In this document: positions 45,722 to 56,977 of the stretch, piece by piece
Layout: each line of letters begins with the position of its first letter
Position numbering within the stretch: the first letter of the stretch is position 1
Source: Purpureocillium takamizusanense
Lineage: Eukaryota; Ascomycota; Sordariomycetes; Hypocreales; Ophiocordycipitaceae
Length of the DNA stretch: 64,000 nt
Assembly: GCF_022605165.1 (NCBI RefSeq)
Contig: NC_063068.1
Coordinates: forward strand, 3,720,001-3,784,000
Direction of reading: 5' to 3'
Program-made: the position numbers and the translations under genes
The notes under the pieces: generated by a model
Seen by the model: only the letters and a program-made list of their open reading frames with translations
Told to the model about the DNA's origin: nothing
The model's database searches: none

Positions 45722-45985
45722 TAAGGTACTAAGGTTGGTACCTACTAGTAAGGTACCTTACGAAGTACTGAGGTATGGCAAAGGTGGAAGGTAGGGACGA
45801 AATATCTACGTATATACCTACCTAGTATCTACTCGTATGAATAATGCCTCTAGTATACTAGAGAAAGGCCAGTAAATGCCTGCTCAGCAAATCGGAACCC
45901 AAGGTATTTCGTACCGTAGTGCTACTACTAGGTACCTCTACGTAAGGTAGTAGGCAAGGTGGAAAGGTGCCTTGAGTACCTCGCA
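45722..45985. repeat. GTAC/TACC-rich palindromic island
   Basis: Three GGTACC sites, one AGTACT, and many GGTA, TACC, CTAG and TACGTA words are packed into about 260 nt, with a local drop in GC. The words are imperfectly arranged and not a clean tandem array. Similar, shorter patches recur in other intergenic parts of the window. Confidence 0.7.
45848..45863. repeat. 16-bp perfect palindrome
   Basis: CTCTAGTATACTAGAG equals its own reverse complement. It lies inside the GTAC-rich island, about 300 nt upstream of the BET2 start. Confidence 0.9.
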
Positions 45986-47675
45986 GTTCAGTGCTAATCC
46001 AGTACCTGGTTGAATCAGACGCCTAGCCCAGCCCAGGGTCCTACTACTAATGTCGAGATCCTGCTTGCCACGCTCTGATCATGAGCAGGCCAAAGCAGTG
46101 CGGGTCTGCATAAGCTTGTCGATGACCGGAGTGGAGATCGCTTTATTCTCATGAGGAGTCGACATTTGCGCTTGAAGGCTTCTACTTCAGCCCGCGATGC
46201 CGCGGAACCTTGAAAGTGCCTTGGATAGCACAAGTCCTGGACTTCGTACTCGTACGAGATAAAGCTGGAATGCAGGCGGCGCGTCGGGTGTCGCGGCAGA
46301 GTGTCCCGTCTAGACTCGCTGTGCCCATTGCCTGGCTGCTTCGACGACGTTGGCACAGTGCCTGTCGGCGAACATCAGCGCCTTGTGAAGAGAATACTTC
46401 AGAATCCCCTATGATGATCAAAGCCAAGTACAGGTAACCTTGTAACTTTCGGGGCAAAGATGTAGACTGAGTCCGGGCACTTCTGGTCCTCCAAGCTCAC
46501 GAGGCAGGTTTGCGGCTGAGCAACGAGGTTGAAATAGCGCTGAAGCCGACAGGCGACCACGCTCGCGATGTCCATGATCCTGTCGTTTCAAAAGCAGCAG
46601 CTCAATTAAAACACGGCGCACGCGCGCCTCCGGTCCCCGGTACTGGGAGCGGGTGTCAATGATGTCCGCCAAGCCGTTGCGCCGAGGGCTGCCAGCGCAC
46701 CCACCGTGCGTGCGCCCAGCCCACCCCAAGCTTCTCCTCGCCAGCGAAACGCCAAATCTGTCCCGGGCTGCCAGGTACCGCGCCTGGAGACCAGCGATGA
46801 CGACCCGCGTGGACCGTGGAGCCCCAGGGCAGCCAGTGAACACGCCGCGAACCCCTGAGCAAGGGGTCCACCCCTGCCACCGTGCAAGCCCAACGGCCCC
46901 AGCACTTGGTGTGACAGCGCGTTTCAGATCGCTGGAACAGCGGGCGCTGTGCCAGGCCGGAGCACCAAGGCAGGAAGGGCACAAGCGCAAGCAGCGGACG
47001 GGCGCAGCGTGCTCGGCAACCCCTCTCAATCGTTTCCGTCGGCGGGCGAGCACGGTGCCACCAGGAGGCGGCGTGAGGAATGGACGGGTTTGACGGGAAC
47101 AGGAAATTTGGTTGATGCCGTCTCCCTTCGCACTTGCTGCACAATTGCATCCCAGTGACCGTTGCTAGGCATGTTTCATTGCCCGGTGTGCTTCAGTCGA
47201 AGTGCCTTTCACCTTGGGAGGTGAGGCTGTGACAGTGGAAGCCGGCAATAGTGCCCTGGTGCTGCCGCCCCTTGCCCAAGGAGCCTAAGCACGCGCCGCG
47301 CTTCCCTTAGAGGGCTGGGCGCTTGGGCCATCTCATCCAACAGGCGCCGTCCGCAAAGAAGACGACGTGGACGCTCACCAAAGGGAGGCAGACGAGACAG
47401 CGCCCCTTTGCCGGCAGCTATTCGTGTGCTCGAGGGGTTGCCCTTCGTCTCAGCGCCACAGGCCATGCAAACCAGCGCATTGCAAAAGTAGTACTAAGTA
47501 CTAGCAGTACCAAACTCGCCGCGCACTCTGTACCTCCAACAAAGTCCCTCCGGACCGTCTCGACCACCACCTTCCCCTCCTGACACCCCACCGCCCGGTA
47601 ATAACTGGCGCTAGCTCAGGTACCTACCTCAAGTGACTTCCCTACTCGGCCACCCAAATCATCATCTCCTCTGGC

Positions 47676-50255
47676 ATGCACTCCGTCGACAACAGCACCA
47701 GCCAGGTCCCATCACCATCCCCAACCGACCGCAATCACCGCGGCACCAAGCAGCTTCTGCCTCAACCGCCGCAGTACCAGTCTGCAATCGCGACAGGCCG
47801 AGGCGCTTTGCATGCGAACAAGTGTGAGAACGGCGCAGCCACAACTCTTTGATCAATACCGCCAACGACCCACCCCTTAAACACCTCGCGCATTGCTCGA
47901 CTTCAAGCGCTTCGGTGCTGCCCCGGGTCCGAGTCAGGCCCAGCTGTGGTCAAACCAGGCAAAACACCTCCTGCTACTTTGTTGTAATCCAGGCTGTCGA
48001 GTCGAGACTGCCACTTCAGCCCTGCGGCATCGGTCCGCACACCAGCGCCCTGATCCCCTCGAGATGGGACGCAAGCCCACGCCGCAGCCGCTGATGCTGG
48101 CAGACTCAAATGCCTTGGAGCATATTGCAAACAGCGGGCCCGCAGCCACTGAGGTGACGACGCAAGGCTTGTCGCCCGCCGACTCCAGGTCCTCGTCCTC
48201 GCACCGCTCCTCCCCCCTCACCAGCAGATTTGCCCCTAAGAGGCCGCAAACGGGGAAGCCTGCCCTGCCACCCAGCGACAGCTCGAATCATCAACATCAG
48301 TCGCACCACCAGCGATCACAGTCTGCCCGTGACGACCGCCCGCCCGTCTCCGCGACCGGGCCTCCGGCGTCCCACGCCCCTGTCCCCCAGCCAGTGACAC
48401 GATCCACAGCCTCCGACAGCAAGAAATCGACCAAGAGCGGCTTCTTCCACTTCGCCAAGTCGTCAAAGAGCTCCAATCAGCTACTCAACCTACCGGTGAC
48501 GCAACCAAATACGGATTCGCGGGATCGGTCTTTGGCGACAGAGGGCGATCAAACGAGCGTTCGTCAAAACGAAGGTGCGTACCAGAATAGAGCAACTCTG
48601 CCTTTGTTCAACAACGGAACCTTGCCCAAGCTAGGCCAGGTCGCTCCAGTTCGTCCCCAAAGACAGCCGGCTAACAGTATCAACCGCTTAGCAAACTCTT
48701 TTTACGCACAAGGTTCGCTAGAGAAGCCGGCAACACCGCTCCCGTCCCGTTCCGAGCTCTCACTCTCCTCAACGGCAGCCGAGCACGAACCTGCTCCGAT
48801 ACCCTCCCCGGGCAAAAAACCAAAATCCAATCCCTTTGGTATACTCAGCCGCACCAAATCTGCGCGCGAGAACAAGGGCCGCATCAGTCCCCAACCTTCC
48901 ACCGCCATGCCGCCTGGTGCACCTAGCAGAGCGGATTCTCACGAGGACTCGGCTCCCCTCAGGACCGCACCTGTCACCCAGGATCGAGCATTTCGAGATA
49001 TGATGAACTCGACCACTAGAAATCGGTCCGAAGACCGGGCTGTTGGGCGGGATGCTGGACAGGGCAAAGACAACAGTCGCGAACGAGACTATCGCCATGT
49101 ACCACCCTCAACCACACGAGACAACGGGGGCGGGTCAACATTTCTTAGCGGCTTGAGAAATTCTTCAACAAGAGCTGCTGACATGATAAGTAAGGGCTTG
49201 TTTGGGAAAAGTTCACGAAGCGGAAGCACCACAGAGAAGGAACCTGTCATTGATGACGAACATTACGTCCTTAAGGTAATAAACCTTCCTTTGGTGGAGC
49301 AAACGCGCTTGACACGCATCTCAAAACGGCTGGAAAACTCGAGAGACAAGACGGAGTTTTGGATGCCCGCTTTCCCATGGCGGGCAATCGACTATCTCAA
49401 CTACAAGGGTTGCGACGTGGAAGGCCTGTACCGAGTTCCCGGGAGCGGTCCACAAATCAAGAAATGGCAGCGGAAGTTTGACGAGCGTATGGATCTACCC
49501 CCGGGCATCAAGTCACGTCTGCGTTCTGGCTAACAACTAGGGCAGAATTCGACGTGAACCTGTTCGAAGAAGAGGAATTATACGACATCAATATCATCGG
49601 CTCGATGCTCAAAGCCTGGCTGCGGCAACTTCCAGATGAGTTGTTCCCAAAAGAAGCCCAGGAAAGAGTTGCTCGGGAATGTGCCGGCTCGACAGAGGTC
49701 CCTCAGCTCCTCATCGATGAACTCTCCAATCTGTCTCCATTCAATTACTACTTGCTATTTGCAATCACATGCCACCTCAGCCTCCTTCTTGCGCATTCGG
49801 ACAAGAACAAGATGGACTTCAGAAACCTCTGCATCTGTTTTCAGCCATGCATGAAGATTGATGCCTTCTGCTTCAAATTTCTGGTGTGCGATTGGAGAGA
49901 TTGCTGGAAAGGCTGCAAGAGTGAAGCGAAATACATTGAGCAAGAATACAGGCTTTTCGATCAGCCTCCTCCGCGCGGCCTCTCTGAGCCTCAGCAGCCA
50001 GCGCAAAGCGAGGATCTCGACAATCGTCTGCTTTCATCTCCAGACAGCGCTTCGCACTCAACGCATGGGGGCAGGGAGGCGCCAATCCAGTCAAAAGGCC
50101 ACCGCAACCAATTTTCAAAGTCCAACGTCAGCATCCACTCAAACACTTCCACTATCTCAAATGACAGCCATCGAAGTTACCACGACGGAGCTCAGGTTGC
50201 GAGGGATCTGCGACCACTCTCACCAATTCAACCGCTGTCACCCATCGGGTTCTGA
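47676..50255 (+). CDS. RhoGAP-domain protein with long disordered N-terminus
   Basis: Predicted GTPase-activating protein for Rho-family GTPases, hence polarity, actin or cell wall. The model is exon 1 47676..47823, exon 2 48020..49486 and exon 3 49546..50255, giving 774 aa. Exon 1 is a 58-codon ORF (MHSVDNSTSQVPSPSPTDRN, then TKQLLPQPPQYQSAIATGRG) that looks truly coding; its donor GTGAGA is good, but the acceptor (CACTTCAG) is only one of several. If exon 1 is wrong, the first ATG in exon 2 is 48064 (710 aa). The RhoGAP domain covers about the last quarter before the tail: PAFPWRAIDYLNYKG, GLYRVPGSGPQIKKW with the presumed arginine finger in LYRVPGSG, DINIIGSMLKAWLRQLPDEL, and NKMDFRNLCICFQPCM. 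The second intron (GTATGG, CTAAC, GGCAG, 59 nt) is needed to join FDEQFDVNLFEEEELYD. The tail is Ser/Pro-rich. Confidence 0.88.
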
Positions 50256-51039
50256 TTTTTTGAAGAGCACGATGCCTCCACAGGTCACTATCCTCCGCAG
50301 GCGGTATGATGGCTTGAGAGGATAACACTGCGCTCTCGTTTGGCGACAATAACTTACGATTTTTGAGGACAAGTCTGTCCTTTGCTGTCAGGACATGCGA
50401 GTCTAGAGAGCTTGAGCACTTGGTCACACAGTTCTTATACCTCCCGCAATCATGAGACAGCACTTTCACCAGTCTTCCCGGCAGGCGACGGTCTCATGAG
50501 CTGATTTTTTTGTCTTGCGCGTTTCGTTTGTCTTTGCATGCAAGATGCCAGAATTCATACCCTTTCTTTCCTTGGTTCGAGACGGTAAAATACCCGCTTG
50601 CATCGAATCTTCAGCGTTGTCCTCCTTCGAAGCTAGTTACGGTTGGGCGCGAGGTGGTAATGAAGCAGACGGTGATGCTTATTAATGCACCACCCTTGGC
50701 CCGGGCAGTGTTCAGAGTTTGACTTCTTTTCTGTCTTATGCACGTTGGAGAAAAGCGTCCTTTTTATAACGGAGTCGATGTACAATAACTGAGGTTTTGG
50801 CTGAGTTGGAGATGAAGTTTTCGGATGCTTCAGTTTGGAGAGACGTGGACGACTGCAATCAAGGGGATTGACGTCAAGACACGGAGCCCCAAAAGTTGGC
50901 AAAATGGATTATGTTGTGTGAGGCCGAACTGTCCCCAGTCCCAAAGTCGTAACTGCCTGGCAACTCCTAACTCCGAGCCACCAATGCCACAGCCGGGGCA
51001 AACTGCAAATGGAGTAAAATATAGCCAACAGATTCTGTC
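50256..51039. other. Convergent 3' region, RhoGAP / RRS1
   Basis: 784 bp between stop codons, moderately A/T-rich, presumably both 3' UTRs. No gene seen. Confidence 0.55.
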
Positions 51040-51636
51040 TTACCCTTTGATGCCAGACTTGGCCGTAGCATCCCGCTGGTTCTTCCTCATTTTTCTTTCG
51101 TTGCGCTTCAGCCTCTCTTTCCTCTCCCTGCGTCCGTCGCCACGGATGCTTGTGCCTTCTTTCCTTTCCGCTTCCTTCTTTGGGTCTACTTCAACGAGCC
51201 AGTCGTCTTCGCCCTTCTTATTCAGCGCCTTATAACCCCACTTTCTCTTCCACTCGCCGCTCTCTTCGTCGTAGGCGAGATTCCTGCGCTGTTCTCTAGT
51301 CTTGGGCTTGATTCCCTTCTTGGCAGCAAAGCGCTCCCACTTGGTCGGTGGTTTGGCATCTGGAACGGGCTTTTCGCGAGGAAGGCGGGTTGTTGGTGGC
51401 GGCAGCGTCAGGAGAACACCATCCTTTGAGGAATTGAGAGGACATGTCGTCAGAAGTTGGTTGATGAGAGATTGGGCGCCATCCCGTGTGATCTCGGCGA
51501 GGGAAGATTCAAGAGCGGAGCGATCCAGGGTGACAGTATTAGGATCTTGGGCGAGAAGTAGACCGAGATCAAATGTGTACGGCGTTGGCTTCTCGACTGC
51601 CACAGGTAACTTTGGTTTCGATACGGGCGCTGCCAT
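51040..51636 (-). CDS. rrs1: Ribosome biogenesis protein Rrs1
   Basis: Nucleolar assembly factor that, with Rpf2, loads the 5S RNP (5S rRNA, uL5, uL18) onto the pre-60S particle. A single exon of 198 aa, normal for the family. Family blocks are YTFDLGLLLAQDPNTV, RDGAQSLINQLLT, the signature LPREKPVPDAKPPTKWERFA with KKGIKPKTREQRRNLAYDEE, GEWKRKWGYKALNK, and a highly basic C-terminus. The terminal codons read GGG TAA G, which overlaps a possible GTAAGA splice donor, so an extra short 3' exon cannot be excluded. Head-to-head with the mitochondrial ribosomal gene RSM23. Confidence 0.96.
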   Translation of the reverse strand: MAAPVSKPKLPVAVEKPTPYTFDLGLLLAQDPNTVTLDRSALESSLAEITRDGAQSLINQLLTTCPLNSSKDGVLLTLPPPTTRLPREKPVPDAKPPTKWERFAAKKGIKPKTREQRRNLAYDEESGEWKRKWGYKALNKKGEDDWLVEVDPKKEAERKEGTSIRGDGRRERKERLKRNERKMRKNQRDATAKSGIKG

Positions 51637-52026
51637 TGTTTCAGCAATGCGGCTTCGGAAGCTTGGTGAATTGCCTTGTATGGTAAGAGTAAAGGACGCT
51701 CAACAATCAAAGGTAGCAGCAGACAACTGTGTTGGAGTGGACTTTATTGCTGGCTTTTTTTTTAGGCCGATAAGGAATATCGGATCTAGCGGCGATAAAT
51801 AATCCGATGCCTGATGGATTGATGGGCGCTAACTGTGGGGGCCCCCTGGGCCGTCCGCGCGCGTCGCTGGAGATTTTCTTCCACGCCCTCTCGAGTCTCT
51901 TGCGCTTCGAATAAAGAATCAAGCTCCGGCAGGTGGCCCAATTGGCCTTCTTACGGCCACTTGGCTAACCATCCTCATTGTCTCCCAATACCCCCAACTG
52001 CAGACGTTGATCTGCTGAATAACAAA
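51637..52026. promoter_or_regulatory. 390-bp bidirectional promoter, RRS1 / RSM23
   Basis: Two ribosome-related genes start on either side of only 390 bp, so they must share or interleave promoters. I recognise no named element with certainty. Confidence 0.7.
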
Positions 52027-53473
52027 ATGGCGTCCGCAAACGCTCTGCGGAGCCTCGTCCGGCCTTCGATCCCCGTCTCGCGTCGAATCTACCCCATCGT
52101 GCTCGCCGGTGCTTCGTTCTCAACCGGCTCTACGCTTTCCGCCGCGGCCCCGCCACCGATCAAAAACCGGCGGGATTTGCCCAAGAAGACGAAGAAGACG
52201 TACAAGAAAAATGCCAACATCGTGGCCGTCAAAAAGCCCAATCCCGGCGAGCGCAGGGCGTTTCGGAAGCGGATCCAGCTCAGCAACAATAGTGCCTTGC
52301 CCGTGCAAGGACTTGACGAGCTGAGCGCAGAGACCATGGTAGAAGACGCGAGCAAAGGCAAGATATTTGCCATACCAGATCAGGTGGTAGACCAGCTGAG
52401 AACGCTTGAAGCGTTCAAAACAACGCAGACATGGAATTTATTTCGGCGCCCTCATTTCTTGGTGCGCCAGGAGACGGTTGAGTTGATGAGCAGATTGCGA
52501 GACTCGAAAACGAACAAGGAGGCGCTCAAGTGCGTTCTGACCGGGAGTCGACTATCGGGCAAGAGCATGGCCATACTGCAGGCCATGTCCCACGCCCTCT
52601 TAGATGGCTGGGTGGTCATTCACATTCCAGAAGGTAGGCCGACCGTCTTGGCTGGACTCATATCGAATACGTAGCTCACAGTTGTCACAAGGCCAAGATC
52701 TCACGAACGGCAATACCGAATATTCTCCTATCGCGGACACGACTGACCCGATGCAGTTCGCACAACCGGTATACTGTTTCAAACTTCTGCAGAACATCTA
52801 CAAGGCCAACAAGCCCGTCCTTGAGCAGTTTCAGCTGCAAAAGGATTGGTCGAAATTGACCAACCTGAAGCGAGGTGCGACACTTGCCGATCTCGCTCTC
52901 AGCGCCAAGGAGAGCGAGTACGCCTGGCCCACCATTCACGCGCTGTGGACGGAGTTGACCTTGCCCGGCCGGCCCCCTGTTCTGTTCACACTCGACGGGC
53001 TTGCACATATCAACAAAATTAGCGACTATCGTGATCCATCGTTTAACGAGGTTCACGCTCATGACCTGGTGCTTGTGCGGATGTTCGTCGATGCACTGTC
53101 AGGCAAGACGGAGCTTCCCAACGGTGGAGCCATTATTGCAGCCACGTCTGAAAACAACTCCCAACACCATCCATCGCAGGAACTTGTTCTGTCTCAATTG
53201 GAGGCTGGGCAAGCCAGCAAGGAAATACCCAAGCCCAACCCTTACGAGCGGAAGTATGATGAGCGGGTGTATGACGCCTTGAAAAACAGCTTTGTCATGC
53301 GGCTCGAGGGTGTTTCGAAAGAGGAAGCTAGAGCACTCATGGAGTACTGGGGGGCGAGTGGTCTGGTGCGAGACGTGCTCAACGCGCGGACTGTCTCCCA
53401 GAAATGGGCCTTGGGCGGTCACGGCAACGTTGGCGAGATGGAAAGGGTGGCGCTCATGACAATGCGCATGTAA
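52027..53473 (+). CDS. rsm23: Mitochondrial small-subunit ribosomal protein mS29 (Rsm23/DAP3)
   Basis: GTP-binding component of the mitochondrial 37S ribosomal subunit, homologous to DAP3. Exons 52027..52633 and 52692..53473 give 462 aa. The N-terminus is Ser/Arg-rich and lacks acidic residues for the first 50 positions (ANALRSLVRPSIPVSRRIYP), consistent with a mitochondrial presequence. It is followed by a Lys-rich segment. The P-loop TGSRLSGKSMA lies near residue 180. Later blocks are DGWVVIHIPE, PPVLFTLDGLAHIN, and the C-terminal VSKEEARALMEYWGASGLVR. The 58-nt intron falls right after HIPE, and removal restores EGQDLTNGNTEYSPI. Convergent with MCM7, with 278 bp between the stops. Confidence 0.95.
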
Positions 53474-53751
53474 ACTTACTGTAGAGCCTGTATCACTATC
53501 GTGTACCACGTGTATGGAGAATGGGACACATGTAACTGCTTCCTATGCCCAACCTCGTCTGGTGAGCAGACAGAAAGCGAATCGTACCGTTATCAAAATG
53601 GTAGCAGTGACGAAGAACATGGTAGCATTGGACTCTCCCGTGGCAAATATGACCTAAACAAACACCCCGTTGCCTGAGTCTCCCTACATAGTTGCAATAC
53701 CCTTGGACGCCATCCTGCCCGCGTGATTCAGTAGCTAACATCCCTCGTGCC

Positions 53752-56407
53752 CTACTCGTCCATATCGTCCTCTTGGTCTTCGTTGCCAGCCGTGACGAAC
53801 ACCAGTCTCGAGCCGTTTCCAGCGGTTTGCCACACCTGTGATGAATTGTTACCTGACTGGTCGTGTTGGGGTTTCGAGGGAAGGGGCTTACATCTAGTGT
53901 GGTATACTCTTCAAGGGCGCTCAACCACTGATCCTCAGTGTACCCCTTGGCAATAACACGCTCCTTGACCTTTCGCATGCTTAATTCCACGCCCAGATCC
54001 TCCTCCTCGTCCGCATCGTCGGCTCGGCAAGCACCCGAATCAGCCAGAGCCTTCACAAGGTTGTAGATCCTGCTGCTGGCGTTGAGGCCCCGGCGACCGG
54101 TGCCAACCTCGGCGTTCAGACTCTCTTTGCTAGCCTCAACCAGCCGCAGCGCCTCGTCAACGTCGTCTTGCGAGACTTGATTGCTGAAACGAAGGCGGGC
54201 AAGCGCCTGGGCGAGGCGGACTACTCCCAGAAGAGTACGGGGAGTGGTATGCGTGAATTGTTTACCCTTTTGCTCGGCCCGCTTCTGTTGATCCCGCAGA
54301 CGAACATATGTCTTGATCATGTAATCTGAAACCGACTCGGGAACCACAGGTCGGTAAGTTCGAGCTTGAGCCACGTACGAGCGAACCTCATGGGGGCTGA
54401 AGACAACGTTGTCCGTGCCGATATCCGGGTGACGGCTGTTCATGTGCACGAATGCTACATGTTTGGCGAGCTGCTCGTCGGACTCACGCGAAGGAGTGTC
54501 GAGGAGGAGGAAGAGAACATCAAAGCGGGAGAGAAGGGCTGCGGGGAGGTTGATGTTCTCAACGGGAGAAATGCGGGGGTTGTATCGGCCGTAGATAGGG
54601 TTGGCCGCGGCAAGGATAGATGTTCGGGCATTGAGCGTGGTGGAAATGCCGGCTTTAGAAATCGATATCGTCTGCTGCTCCATGACTTCGTGGATGGCCG
54701 TCCTGTCATTGTCATCCATCTTGTCGAATTCGTCAATGCAGCAGATACCGTTGTCAGCCAGAACCAAGGCACCACCTTCAAGGACCATCTCATCCGTCAC
54801 AGGGTCACGCATGACCGCAGCAGTGAGACCGACTCCACTGCTGCCGCGGCCAGATGTATACACACCGCGAGGGGCGACCTTGGAAATGTACTTCAGCAGC
54901 TGTGACTTGGCAACACCAGGGTCGCCCATCAAGCAGATGTTGATGTCTCCACGGATCTTCATGCCGTCACCCATCTCTTTGCTGACACCGCCAATGAGAA
55001 GCAGCAAGAGAGCCTTCTTGACGTCCAGGTGGCCATAGATCTCCGGGGCTATAGACTTGGCAAGGAGCTCGTATACCTGTCCCGTCTGTCTATATTTTTC
55101 GATTCGTCGAACCAGGCGGGGGTCAATGATCATTTCACTATACGCCTTCTTGTGCTGATGAATGTGATGCGCCTCCAAGTATGTGTCGGTCAGTAAGCCA
55201 GCCTTCATGGCTTTGAAGCCAGTGTATGGCGTGGGCAAGAAAATTCCCGAGATATCGACTACATCGCCCGGATTGATCTTGCGGACGAGGCTGCCATAGC
55301 ACAGGACGGTGAGAGACCGCGGGATCTGCCCGATGGGAACTTGCTCCGCCATCTCTTGGACCTTCACCTCCTGAAATGGTAGAAATTTAGACGCTCGCGT
55401 CGACGGGTTCAGCTGGCCCTTGGACTGATTTTGTTTGCAGTCCTCTGATGGGCACATGGTCAACGGACCATATTGCTTCTCGTTGACCGGTTGGAAGATT
55501 TCACAACCACATCTATCGCAAGTATATGCGCTCACTTGTACAATGGGCTTGACGTCCGTGACTCTGGTCGCGATGGCGCGGATAGTAATGAGGTTTCCGA
55601 GATGGTCGCCACGAACCTGTCGAACGGCCAGCGCCTTGGCGGGGTTGTCGGTAGTGCCCGATCTGGGCTTGAAGACGAGGGTGTATCGTCTGACAAGCTC
55701 CGCGGGAAACTTGTCTTCTTCCACGGTTGGATCGCGCTCCGCAGCCTCCTGAAGCTCGCGGTTTCGGGCTTGGCGTCGTGACATGAGGACATCGAGGACG
55801 TCATCCTTGAAGCTGGTCGAGGTCAGCTCGAGATTCGACGGTTGAGATGGACCTGTCTCACCTGACATCTGTGCTTGGTGGCGGCAGACTGTTGTCCACT
55901 GCTCGCGACAAGATCTCGACGTAGTGTTTGGTGTTCAACTCGATAGAGTCAACGAGCCTCAGGCTCTCATCCATCGAATCTTCCCACTGCGTATCGATTA
56001 GCGGTTAATCGCATTCTACTGGGCCTTGGTAGTCCCCTTACTGCGTGAAGATCGTCTAGGTCTATCGTTATCTCGTCCAATGTGCGGTCGGCTAGCTGCT
56101 GCAAGATTTCCTTGTACTTGTGCTGTGGCGTCCTTCGACGCTCTTTTTCCCGTTGGCCGCGGGTAATGGCTTCGTCGTCATCGTCCATGAAGTCGTACTC
56201 GTCACTGAGATCATCCTCGTCGATGGTTATATTGCCCATCGCGGTCGCGATTGTGTGTTCAGGTGACGTTTTGAACCCCGTGAGGAACTCCTCGAAGGCC
56301 TCTGGACTCGATTTAGCAAGCGATTCAAAGCGTCATGACCAAAAGAGGGCGAGCTGACTCTGCTGGGTGTCATAATTGACAGGGGCTTTAAATTCGCGAA
56401 GCGCCAT
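53752..56407 (-). CDS. mcm7: DNA replication licensing factor Mcm7
   Basis: Subunit of the MCM2-7 replicative helicase. Five exons: 56359..56407, 56042..56301, 55862..55986, 53892..55812 and 53752..53835, giving 812 aa, normal for fungi. The N-terminus reads [20 protein letters not shown], then [18 protein letters not shown]. The zinc finger has CDRCG and CPSEDC. The AAA+ core has Walker [10 protein letters not shown] near residue 440, Walker B CCIDEFDK, and the arginine finger LLSRFD. The run [20 protein letters not shown] is typical of Mcm7 among MCMs. The last exon gives [20 protein letters not shown] and an acidic end. Introns are 57, 55, 49 and 56 nt; intron 1 starts GTCAGC, a weak donor, but it is the only choice that joins the conserved N-terminus in frame. 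Confidence 0.96.
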
Positions 56408-56977
56408 CCTGATCAGTCGTCGTGGGAAATTTCCGCAAGTCTTTTAGGTGCGTGCGACTTCGCGGGATGAAGGGAAAAGGTTGGCGCACGCTTCGCAAAG
56501 TCGGTTGTCGCGAAGGAAGTCTTGAGAGTCGGCGACAGGGCAGCTGCGCAAATTGGTGGGCTGGGAACGGCTGCAGGGGTGTTAAGACCCAGACAGGCGG
56601 CACCTTGACGAATGCCCTGGACGCGACTTTTCGCGTCGCGCGTCTGCACCGCCACGAGCCGTAAAGTGGTTTGCGCGCCACAATGGCGCCGAAGGTCCTG
56701 CAGCTACGGATCGGCGGGGTTGAGGGGGCGGAAGTATGCAACCGTCAATGCTCCCTTGGCTCCTTCCCCGGCGCCCCACCGCGCGGTCGGCACGTGTGAC
56801 TTACCTCGGTCTGGGGCGGGAGCACTTGGTCTTGGACTCGCATCGAGCTGCAACCATCGCTCTCAGTCCCCCCCATCTTCACGACCAGCAACGACGCTCG
56901 ACACAGGCGCTGTGTTGCTACATCATTACAAGCTTATTTCGATGGACTCTAATCGACGACTCTTCTAGGAGCTCGCA
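56408..56977. promoter_or_regulatory. 570-bp divergent promoter, MCM7 / PEX1
   Basis: Shared upstream DNA of a replication gene and a peroxisome gene. It contains the ACGCGA inverted repeat at 56620-56637. No gene seen. Confidence 0.6.
56620..56637. promoter_or_regulatory. Inverted ACGCGA repeat (MCB-like) in the MCM7/PEX1 promoter
   Basis: GACGCGA, a 4-nt spacer CTTT, and TCGCGTC form a perfect 7-bp inverted repeat 213 nt upstream of the MCM7 ATG. The half-site matches the MBF-type ACGCG core. It could bind a dimeric G1/S regulator; this is inference. Confidence 0.5.

Larger units (their letters stand above)
45554..47675. promoter_or_regulatory. 2.1 kb divergent region, BET2 / RhoGAP gene
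   Basis: It contains a GTAC-rich island (45722-45985) and further short patches near 47490-47515 and 47615-47630. The stretch 46600-47160 is GC-rich with open frames on both strands, but the translations are Arg/Ala/Pro-rich and mirror each other, so they look like chance. No gene supported. Confidence 0.5.

Noticed and set aside
46418..47150. Open frames on both strands (211 and 164 codons)
   Set aside because: Mirror-image frames in a GC-rich block. Neither strand has a plausible protein, although a non-coding transcript cannot be excluded.
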